Shown here: positions 1 to 5,537 of the stretch, piece by piece
Numbering within the stretch: the first letter of the stretch is position 1
How the letters are laid out: each line of letters opens with the position of its first letter
Assembly (NCBI GenBank): GCA_937988745.1
Contig: CALKAR010000173.1
Span: 1 to 9,280 of the forward strand
Length of the DNA stretch: 9,280 nt
From: an uncultured Peptococcaceae bacterium
Lineage (GTDB): Bacteria; Bacillota; Limnochordia; Darwinibacteriales; Darwinibacteriaceae
Reading direction: 5' to 3'
Translations under genes and position numbers: made by a program
Notes under the pieces: generated by a model
The model's database searches: none
Told to the model about the DNA's origin: nothing
The model's input: only the letters and a program-made list of their open reading frames with translations

Positions 1-5
1 TCAGG

Positions 6-34
6 AAAAACCCCACCTCAACGAGGAGATGGGG
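6..34 (-). terminator. Rho-independent terminator ending the five-gene operon
   Basis: Read on the minus strand, positions 34..11 form a 9-bp stem (CCCCATCTC pairing with GAGGTGGGG, one T-G wobble) around a 6-nt loop. A run of five T follows at 10..6. The stem contains the TGA stop codon (18..20) of the nucleotidyltransferase gene, so the end of the gene and the terminator overlap. There is no T run on the other side, so it should work on the minus strand only. Confidence 0.85.
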
Positions 35-869
35 AAGCCAGTATTTTCGTCTCGTCGATCAACTCTTGGAGTATCGCGGCTCCTCTTCTAGTCTTTTCAG
101 AGTCCGACGACAGCAGAGAATAAGCCTTATCGAGGCGCAACTTGTAGTTCTTCGGCTTAATAGGGAAGGTTTCGATCAGGTGGACAGCTCTTTTTTCATT
201 GAGGCAGTATTCCTCGTTCAGTGCGAAGATGACCTGGTTCAAACAAGCTGTGGATCTAAAGAAATGACCGCACAGATACGATAGATCATCTTGGTCAATG
301 CTCTTCTGCACGAACATATTTGAAAACTCAGCTTCAAATAAAAAGTAACCTACCAAGGCATCCTTGAGTGGTGCCGGGTATGGCTTGGTCTTGGCCTTAA
401 GCTCAGCAATGCGGCCCTCGTGATCGTGCAGAATCTGGCAGACCGCCACTTCCCCCATATACATAACATTGAGAAATCCATGGGGATGTCCAGTCTGATA
501 GTTGGTTGTCACCCGGCCCTCAGAGCACGCCGCGATCTCCTCAGCTACCCGATTGATATCTCGCAGAATCAAATCAACGTGGCAACCATCTACCAACAAC
601 CAACCCCCGGCGTTCACCCACGGGCCCCAGCCTCCGAGGGGAGTTATTAGGTTCTTACGGCCCTCATCATCAAGTTTGGCCGCGGCCTCACTTAAAGGCT
701 CTACACTGAAACCAGCGCGTTCATCATAATAGATGCCGATGTCGATATCTGAATCAGGTTTATGCGTTCCCCGAGCTCGCGAACCCCCCAAAACAACTCC
801 AACAACACCCGGAACGCCTTGAACAACCTCCATCACCTTCTGCAGAATATGTTCGACTGATTGCTCCAT
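18..869 (-). CDS. Nucleotidyltransferase-domain protein (Pol beta / antibiotic NTase fold)
   Basis: This 283-residue protein has the Pol-beta-type nucleotidyltransferase signature near its N-terminus. G28-G29-S30 is followed by D41-x-D43 within GSRARGTHKPDSDID, and a third acidic residue, D99, lies in VDLILRD. These are the three carboxylates expected to bind Mg-NTP. Residues from about 165 onward are predicted mostly helical, like the C-terminal helical domains of kanamycin- and lincosamide-type nucleotidyltransferases. Family members transfer a nucleotide to a hydroxyl on a small molecule or protein; the substrate here cannot be read from the sequence. It looks cytoplasmic, with no signal peptide or membrane segment. 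The ATG start has GGGGTAG (875..881) just upstream. It is the last gene of the operon, 19 nt after the preceding methyltransferase. A lone MNT toxin-antitoxin antitoxin is less likely because those proteins are much shorter and paired with HEPN proteins. Confidence 0.85.
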   Translation of the reverse strand: MEQSVEHILQKVMEVVQGVPGVVGVVLGGSRARGTHKPDSDIDIGIYYDERAGFSVEPLSEAAAKLDDEGRKNLITPLGGWGPWVNAGGWLLVDGCHVDLILRDINRVAEEIAACSEGRVTTNYQTGHPHGFLNVMYMGEVAVCQILHDHEGRIAELKAKTKPYPAPLKDALVGYFLFEAEFSNMFVQKSIDQDDLSYLCGHFFRSTACLNQVIFALNEEYCLNEKRAVHLIETFPIKPKNYKLRLDKAYSLLSSDSEKTRRGAAILQELIDETKILASPSPR

Positions 870-888
870 TCAAACTACCCCGTTTCAG

Positions 889-1635
889 CTATTTCTGTAC
901 TGCCCAGAAGCGGCAGTTTCCGGAAAAGTATCTCACCACCTGGGGATCATCTTCAGAAATATCAGGGCGCCAAGCATCTTCCACATATTTGAGCCCTGCC
1001 TCCTTGAGACAAGACAAGACCTCTGCCCGGGTGGGGATATGAATGAAAATAACCCGATCACCTTCCTTAACCAGGCGATCCCCAAATTCGTGCAGTCTCG
1101 GGTCCTGTTCCCCTGCTTCCCACCTTGCCGTTTCCTGCTCCCAATATGGAAAAAACTCCGGCTGGTTCTCTCTATCATGGGTAGTGAAGACAAAGAAGGC
1201 ACCTGGCTTGAGAACCCGCCTGATTTCTGAAAACGCCTTTATTCGGTTTTCACGACGCGGAATCTGCATCAAACCATTGAATGAGAACAAGGCACCATCA
1301 AATTCATTATCACCGAAAGGCAGGTTGCAGGCATCACCGACAGCGAACGGAATACTCAAACCAAGGCGGGTGGCATGTCCCTGCGCTGCTTCAACCATTC
1401 CTGGTGAAATGTCTACCCCCACCAGGTTGGTGTATCCTAACCGGTGCAGCCCAAAGGTAGTTCTACCTGCACCACAGCCGAGATCCAGGACCCTTCCATG
1501 CTTTGGCAGGTACTTTGTAAAGAAAACCCGTTCCGAATTCCACAAGCCAATCTCTTCAACAGCCTCCTCATAATAGGAAACCGTTTCTGGTGCTGCGAAC
1601 CATTCTTGTACCTTTTCACGACTGATTTTGCTCAT
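889..1635 (-). CDS. Class I SAM-dependent methyltransferase (second of two in operon)
   Basis: The 248-residue product is a Rossmann-fold methyltransferase. Motif I is VLDLGCGAG (residues 49-57), the acidic residue that binds the SAM ribose is D75 in VGVDIS, and D101 in GDACNLPF fits the adenine-contact motif. IRRVLKPGAFFVF is the usual post-motif strand. Such proteins methylate small molecules, and sometimes nucleic acids or proteins; the acceptor is unknown. The frame stays open upstream to 1788, but the start at 1635 (MSKISREK) is preferred. It has a perfect GGGAGG 7 nt upstream, and the longer form would overlap the end of the preceding gene. It is cytoplasmic. A 64-nt gap separates it from the upstream methyltransferase, and it is followed 19 nt later by the nucleotidyltransferase. 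It is not a close copy of its neighbour: motif I and the C-terminal region differ clearly. Confidence 0.88.
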   Translation of the reverse strand: MSKISREKVQEWFAAPETVSYYEEAVEEIGLWNSERVFFTKYLPKHGRVLDLGCGAGRTTFGLHRLGYTNLVGVDISPGMVEAAQGHATRLGLSIPFAVGDACNLPFGDNEFDGALFSFNGLMQIPRRENRIKAFSEIRRVLKPGAFFVFTTHDRENQPEFFPYWEQETARWEAGEQDPRLHEFGDRLVKEGDRVIFIHIPTRAEVLSCLKEAGLKYVEDAWRPDISEDDPQVVRYFSGNCRFWAVQK

Positions 1636-1642
1636 GTTGGAG

Positions 1643-1648
1643 CCTCCC
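1643..1648 (-). promoter_or_regulatory. Ribosome binding site deciding the start of the second methyltransferase
   Basis: GGGAGG on the minus strand lies 7 nt before ATG 1635..1633. It fixes the start there rather than at the more upstream codons of the same frame. One in-frame ATG overlaps this site itself. Confidence 0.8.
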
Positions 1649-1699
1649 ATTCGTCTATGCAGCGATGTGAACGCTACAGTCTTATCAAGACAGATTTCT

Positions 1700-2506
1700 C
1701 TAACTATTTGCTTTGCGCCCCACATACAGCATATGCTCGGCGGTTCCCCAAATGGTGGAATCAGTTCCGAGCCTATAGCAAAGCTCAACCCATTTATGGA
1801 ACGCTTCTTCAGGGAGTTGATTTACCCTCTGTTCTGCACTCATGATGAGACCATCGGGAGCGGTAATCATTATTTCCTCCAGGCCAAACTCCTGCATCAG
1901 AGGAGCTATGTCGATTGGGTGAATGAAGTATGCTTCAGTAAATCCCCCTGATGCGGTAGGCTTGTGAATACCATCATTGAGCAGTTGTTCAATATATTCT
2001 TCCCTATGAACAATCTCACCGGGATCATATTTGAGCATATCCACTAAGAAGGCATAGCGAGTAATGAAGCTGGCATATAGAAGCCCGCCTGGTTTTAGGA
2101 CCCGCAGCGCCTGCCGAATGGCCTCATGACGCTCGTTTTCATCTATTAGATGGTAAAGCGGGCCCATCAGCAGTACTACATCAAACGTTTCATTAGGAAA
2201 TGGAGCCCCCTCCACGGCATTCCCGCACAGACATTTCAGGGAAAGGCCTGCTTCCTTTGCGTTTTGCTCTGCGAACTTGACATTTTCTTCGGACAAATCC
2301 ATCAGGGTAACATCATAACCGCGCTTTAGGAGCTCGATACTATACCTGCCAGGACCACCGCCGATGTCTAACACAGATGCACCAGCTGGCATATACTCCA
2401 GCATGGCCTTCATTGTGACGGCGAACTCCATCTTGTGTACTTCCAGCCGATTCCATTCCGACTCCACATTCTCATTGTAGAACTTCTCCACTGCATTCTC
2501 GCCCAT
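1700..2506 (-). CDS. Class I SAM-dependent methyltransferase (first of two in operon)
   Basis: This is a 268-residue Rossmann-fold methyltransferase. Motif I is VLDIGGGPG (residues 45-53), the ribose-binding acid is D70 in LMDLS, and the LLMGPLYHL stretch is typical of one methyltransferase_11/25-like group common in Firmicutes. ALRVLKPGGLLYASF follows as the expected post-motif. The C-terminal part, with FIHPIDIAPLMQEFGLEE, probably forms the substrate cap; the acceptor is unknown. The frame is open to 2608, but the ATG at 2506 is preferred. The purine-rich AAGGGGAAGG (2511..2520) sits just upstream, and the extended form would overlap the S66 peptidase gene and add an unrelated stretch. With this start the gap to the S66 stop codon is 16 nt, consistent with co-transcription. 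Confidence 0.88.
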   Translation of the reverse strand: MGENAVEKFYNENVESEWNRLEVHKMEFAVTMKAMLEYMPAGASVLDIGGGPGRYSIELLKRGYDVTLMDLSEENVKFAEQNAKEAGLSLKCLCGNAVEGAPFPNETFDVVLLMGPLYHLIDENERHEAIRQALRVLKPGGLLYASFITRYAFLVDMLKYDPGEIVHREEYIEQLLNDGIHKPTASGGFTEAYFIHPIDIAPLMQEFGLEEIMITAPDGLIMSAEQRVNQLPEEAFHKWVELCYRLGTDSTIWGTAEHMLYVGRKANS

Positions 2507-2510
2507 AATA

Positions 2511-2520
2511 CCTTCCCCTT
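2511..2520 (-). promoter_or_regulatory. Ribosome binding site deciding the start of the first methyltransferase
   Basis: AAGGGGAAGG on the minus strand, with AGGGGA about 7 nt before ATG 2506..2504. It supports this start over the longer frame that runs into the preceding gene. Confidence 0.7.
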
Positions 2521-2522
2521 TG

Positions 2523-3386
2523 CTAGAACTCGTAATAACCACCAATCCGCAGACAGTGAGCATCGACGTTATGACCCAATTCTTGTGTCTTGATGACGGG
2601 TAGATCATATTTCTCAGTCACGCCGAGAAACATCTCTTCCAGTTCAGCCATGCTAATTTCCTCTTCTAACTGAGAGAAGGTTCCCAGAATCAAACCGGCC
2701 GCTTCTTGGAAAACACCCAGCTGTTCATACTGTGCTATATAAGAAGCAATCCTGGCTTGGCCACCGCTCATAGCCTCTAGAAATATGAGTTTGTCCTTAT
2801 ATAGGGGTGCATAAGGTGTTCCTGCTAGTTTCAAGAAACAGCGAGAATTTCCTCCAATGACATATCCTGCCATAGTACTCCCCCGCAGCCAGAGATATTC
2901 AAAGTTAAACAGGCTGTTTGACCCTTTAAAGAATGTATCGTAGAAAAGCTGGCGCTGACTGCCGGTCTGATCCTGTACGAGATGCCGCAGATGATAGTGA
3001 TAAGTAACCAGTCCCGCAGAGTGGTGCAGCCCGTTGAGAAGAACAGACAAATCGCTGTAGCCGAAGAAAGGCTTTGCATTACTCCTAATCAGATCGAAGT
3101 CTAAGTGGAGAAGCACCTGGTTAGCCGCATCGCCGCCGGAAATATCGAAAATCGCTTTGATCTCAGGATCAGCAAACAAGCGGTGCAGCTCACGGGCACG
3201 CTCCTGAGGCGTACCGCTGAAGGGGCCATTGGTGCAGAAAATGGTAGAGGCCTGATCCACAATGAGCTCCATCTCCTGAAGCGTTCGAACTAGAGCGTCG
3301 ATTTCGGGCTTGTCAGAATGGGGGATTCCATTAGAACAGGCAATCAGCCCTACCTTATCACCTGGCTGCAGCCTCAAATCGTACAA
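2523..3386 (-). CDS. S66-family serine peptidase (LD-carboxypeptidase / MccF-like)
   Basis: The family triad is visible. Counting from the upstream ATG at 3407, the nucleophile is S118 in FGYSD, the glutamate is E211 in IFLEAMSG and the histidine is H279 in ELGHN. S66 enzymes either trim the terminal D-Ala from cytoplasmic murein tetrapeptides (LdcA type) or cleave aminoacyl-nucleotide antibiotics such as processed microcin C (MccF type). The SGGDAANQVL and DFDLI stretches resemble, from memory, MccF-like members more than the RGGYG form of classical LdcA. No signal peptide is present, so it is cytoplasmic. The start chosen is TTG 3386..3384 (287 residues), because AGGGAGGG lies 7 nt before it. 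The ATG at 3407 would add seven residues, abuts the preceding stop codon and has no clear ribosome binding site. The gene follows the deacetylase by 21 nt. Confidence 0.88.
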   Translation of the reverse strand: MYDLRLQPGDKVGLIACSNGIPHSDKPEIDALVRTLQEMELIVDQASTIFCTNGPFSGTPQERARELHRLFADPEIKAIFDISGGDAANQVLLHLDFDLIRSNAKPFFGYSDLSVLLNGLHHSAGLVTYHYHLRHLVQDQTGSQRQLFYDTFFKGSNSLFNFEYLWLRGSTMAGYVIGGNSRCFLKLAGTPYAPLYKDKLIFLEAMSGGQARIASYIAQYEQLGVFQEAAGLILGTFSQLEEEISMAELEEMFLGVTEKYDLPVIKTQELGHNVDAHCLRIGGYYEF

Positions 3387-3393
3387 GAAATAT

Positions 3394-3401
3394 CCCTCCC
3401 T
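3394..3401 (-). promoter_or_regulatory. Ribosome binding site pointing to a TTG start for the S66 peptidase
   Basis: AGGGAGGG on the minus strand is 7 nt before TTG 3386..3384 and lies downstream of the in-frame ATG at 3407..3405. It is therefore placed to serve the TTG and not the ATG. Confidence 0.7.
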
Positions 3402-3407
3402 GCGCAT

Positions 3408-4040
3408 CTAAAATTCCAGCAGTTCACTTACTCTGAGAAATCGATAACCCTCATCTTTCAACGCCCGAATAATCTCCGGAAGCGCCAGAACAGTGTTCTG
3501 CATCGTATACCCACTGTGCATCAAGACAATTGCTCCAGGGTGCCTGTCATTTAGGGCTCTAGAAATGATCTCCTCGGGGCTGTTCTGTGTGCTGTCCCAA
3601 TCAGAGGTATCAACAGACCACCCAACAATTTTCCATCCCTCCCTTTCTAAAAAGGGAATGGTCTCGTCGCGCAAAGCTCCGTAAGGTGGGCGCATTGTCT
3701 TCGGGTAGATGCCCGTAATCTCAGCGGTGATCTCCGATGTTGGTACCAGTTCATTCTTAAGGATCTCTTCATCTGTGAGTTCTCTGAAATCAATATGGGA
3801 CCATGAATGATTGGAAATCTCATGCCCATCCAGGGCAATTCTCCTTGCAATTTCTGGGAATTGACTCACATTAGAGCCCAGAACATAAAATGTAGCTGGT
3901 ACATCTTCGCCAGCAAGAATGTCCAAGAGCTGCGGTGTGATAGGATCTGGACCATCATCAAAGGTTAAGGCGATGACCTTTTCGTCGGTTTGCCGGTACC
4001 GGAATACAACCTCGGGGAAAAGTACTGCCTGCCTATGCAT
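3408..4040 (-). CDS. Polysaccharide deacetylase, NodB homology domain (CE4-like)
   Basis: This 210-residue protein is almost entirely a NodB homology domain. All the usual motifs are present: TFDDGP with D28-D29 (base and metal ligand), H78-x3-H82 in HSWSH (metal ligands), RPPYG at 117-121, the D144/W148 region in WSVDTSDW, and H175 in VLMHSG. CE4 enzymes remove N- or O-acetyl groups from chitin-like polymers, peptidoglycan, xylan or related sugars using a divalent metal. Most bacterial peptidoglycan deacetylases carry a signal peptide or membrane anchor, but none is seen here. The ATG at 4040 is chosen because AGAGGAG lies 8 nt upstream; a TTG at 4058 in the same frame lacks such a site. It is the first gene of the operon, and its TAG ends at 3408, directly against an ATG of the next frame. 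Confidence 0.9.
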   Translation of the reverse strand: MHRQAVLFPEVVFRYRQTDEKVIALTFDDGPDPITPQLLDILAGEDVPATFYVLGSNVSQFPEIARRIALDGHEISNHSWSHIDFRELTDEEILKNELVPTSEITAEITGIYPKTMRPPYGALRDETIPFLEREGWKIVGWSVDTSDWDSTQNSPEEIISRALNDRHPGAIVLMHSGYTMQNTVLALPEIIRALKDEGYRFLRVSELLEF

Positions 4041-4176
4041 GGATTTGGCTCCTCTCAAATAATGTACCTATCGGTAGAATATGCTAACTGCCCACTTTTC
4101 TCCTGTTCACCATACGAAGGACCTGTAATTGATATGGAGAATAAGATGTACATCAAATAAGGAAAGGACTAAAGAT
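4041..4176. promoter_or_regulatory. Divergent intergenic region, expected to hold promoters for both directions
   Basis: These 136 nt separate the divergent deacetylase operon (minus) and the exported-protein gene (plus), so both promoters should lie here. On the minus strand TTAGCA (4087..4082) and CATTAT (4064..4059), 17 nt apart, each match sigma-A hexamers at four of six positions. The implied start site falls inside the ribosome binding site at 4055..4049, which makes that pair doubtful. On the plus strand TTGATA (4129..4134) is a fair -35, but no convincing -10 follows. AAAGGA (4163..4168), 8 nt before ATG 4177, is the plus-strand ribosome binding site. Confidence 0.4.
4049..4055 (-). 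promoter_or_regulatory. Ribosome binding site deciding the deacetylase start
   Basis: AGAGGAG on the minus strand is 8 nt before ATG 4040..4038. It overlaps the alternative TTG-initiated extension and so argues against it. Confidence 0.75.
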
Positions 4177-5466
4177 ATGCGCAGATGGACTTACCTGCTC
4201 CTTTGCTTGACTCTGGTGCTTTCTCTCGCCAGTTTAGGTGCAGCGCAGGACATAGAACGGGCAGTCGTACTCGACTTCTTAGCCCTAAATGAAAAGGGGG
4301 AATACATCGAGCCGACAGAGTTGGCCCAAACCGATGTAATTAATCTTTCGCGAGTAATGGCTCAAGGCATAGCCGCACGGCTGGTACAATACGGTGAGTT
4401 TGAAGTCGTAGATAATGTAACCCTGGTCAACCGCTTTGGGGAAGTGCCCTACGATGCAACCGCCTCAGCCTACGAGCGAGCAGAAGCCCTGCTGAAGGAA
4501 GGTATTGCAGATCAGGTCATCACTGGGTCTATCACCCTGCTGCAGAATACCGCGGTGGTGGGAGTACAGCGCTTTGTTTCGCTCAACGGTCAGACTGCCT
4601 TAGTGGGCTCCTCTATGGCTAATACAAGCCGTGTTGCCGATGCTCCAAGCCTAATCGACAAACTATTGACCGAGCTCTTCCCACCTGATGTTCAGGTCAT
4701 TGAGCCTTCCATTGAACAGGTCTTTACCGTGCCCAGTCAGCTGCGAATGAATCTTGGTTCAACTTATCAATTAACAGCTTATGCACTCGATTCCAATGGA
4801 CGCCCGGTATCTGATCCGCAATTTCTGTATTTCACCAGCGATGAATCTAAGGTTGAGGTAACGGCAGATGGTGTCATTCGAGCACTCCAACCAGGAACTG
4901 CTACCGTCACGGTACGGGCAATCAGCCGCAGCGCTAGATCTGGTTCGCCTGCTACCATGACAGTCACTGTTATACCTCCAGCTTTGGGTGTGCGCCTCGG
5001 AACCTTGGTTACTCAAAGGGAAGGCATCGAAGGACGCCCAATTCGCCTTGGGCTGCGCCTGACTCCTACCTTTGAGCAGCGCAATATTGAGCAAAAGGTT
5101 CCGACAACAGATACCAGCAACCCACTGGGATTCATCAGTTCATTCTTCAGCTCTCTCTTGACTAATGGACTTGTTACCATCGACGTGGACTTTGATCCCA
5201 CTAGAGAGCTGCTGTTTGCTTTCAGCGGTGTACAGCGGTCAGCGAGCGGCTATATTGGAACCGGTGTAGGCTATGTCACTCCCTTTGATGACATCTCTCA
5301 AGAACAGGGATTCCTATTCCGGTTTACTATGGGAACCCAGTACCGCCCTGGCAGTCGGGTGGCGGTTCCTATCGAAGCCGTAATGGATGCCATCTTCCCC
5401 ACAACCACTACCTTTAAACCGTCGTTTAGGATTGGGATAAACGTGGGACTAGATCTGTTCCCTTGA
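4177..5466 (+). CDS. Exported multidomain protein: CsgG/TolB-like region, Big_2 domain, beta-rich C-terminus
   Basis: The 429-residue product begins with a signal peptide: R2-R3, a leucine-rich core at 6-20, and a likely cut after the A22-A23 stretch. Residues about 25-165 start with RAVVLDF and continue through alternating helices and strands, as in the CsgG/FlgO/TolB N-terminal-like domains of envelope proteins. This is a fold impression, not a firm match. Residues about 183-268 are a Big_2 Ig-like domain: GSTYQLTAYALDSNGRPVS, then SDESKVEVTADGVIRALQPG, ending TATVTV. Residues 269-429 are rich in alternating polar/nonpolar strands with glycine turns (IRLGLRL, GTGVGYVTPF, FRFTMGTQYRPG, FRIGINVGLDLF), suggesting a small beta-barrel or sandwich. 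The ATG at 4177 is chosen over the TTG at 4129 because AAAGGA precedes it and the signal peptide starts there. It is monocistronic, divergent from the deacetylase operon. I do not recognise a specific gene or function. Confidence 0.8.
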   Translation: MRRWTYLLLCLTLVLSLASLGAAQDIERAVVLDFLALNEKGEYIEPTELAQTDVINLSRVMAQGIAARLVQYGEFEVVDNVTLVNRFGEVPYDATASAYERAEALLKEGIADQVITGSITLLQNTAVVGVQRFVSLNGQTALVGSSMANTSRVADAPSLIDKLLTELFPPDVQVIEPSIEQVFTVPSQLRMNLGSTYQLTAYALDSNGRPVSDPQFLYFTSDESKVEVTADGVIRALQPGTATVTVRAISRSARSGSPATMTVTVIPPALGVRLGTLVTQREGIEGRPIRLGLRLTPTFEQRNIEQKVPTTDTSNPLGFISSFFSSLLTNGLVTIDVDFDPTRELLFAFSGVQRSASGYIGTGVGYVTPFDDISQEQGFLFRFTMGTQYRPGSRVAVPIEAVMDAIFPTTTTFKPSFRIGINVGLDLFP

Positions 5467-5487
5467 TATAGCCAAATACAAATTCAA

Positions 5488-5523
5488 AAAGAGCTTTGCT
5501 CCCATTGCGGGGCAAAGCTCTTT
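5488..5523. terminator. Bidirectional Rho-independent terminator between convergent genes
   Basis: AAAGAGCTTTGC (5488..5499) is a perfect 12-bp match to GCAAAGCTCTTT (5512..5523). An inner CCC/GGG pairing (5501-5503 with 5509-5511) leaves a loop of ATTGC. On the minus strand the stem runs into TTTTT, and on the plus strand into TTTATCTTCTT. It lies 22 nt after the plus-strand stop and 15 nt before the minus-strand GH2 stop, as expected for a shared terminator. Confidence 0.9.
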
Positions 5524-5537
5524 ATCTTCTTAGATGT

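Noticed and set aside
18..869. Nucleotidyltransferase as part of an MNT-HEPN toxin-antitoxin pair
   Set aside because: The protein is a full-length two-domain enzyme of 283 residues, and no HEPN-type partner is adjacent.
1229..1243. Sequence CTGAAAACGCCTTTA resembling a catabolite-responsive element (CcpA site)
   Set aside because: It is inside a coding region of the methyltransferase, imperfect at the palindrome ends and far from the sugar operon, so chance similarity is likelier.
1043..1573. Long open frame on the plus strand (176 codons) opposite the second methyltransferase
   Set aside because: It lies entirely antisense to a gene with clear SAM-binding motifs, has low-complexity serine/arginine-rich content and no ribosome binding site. 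It is a shadow frame.
1636..1788. N-terminal extension of the second methyltransferase up to 1788
   Set aside because: It overlaps the end of the preceding gene, has no family similarity, and a perfect GGGAGG precedes the ATG at 1635.
889..2506. The two methyltransferase genes as a recent tandem duplication
   Set aside because: Their motif I (GCGAG versus GGGPG), lengths and C-terminal regions differ, and no long shared stretch is visible.
2507..2608. N-terminal extension of the first methyltransferase up to 2608, which would look like a hydrophobic segment
   Set aside because: It is the S66 gene's 3' end read in another frame. The methyltransferase fold starts normally at the ATG at 2506 after a good ribosome binding site.
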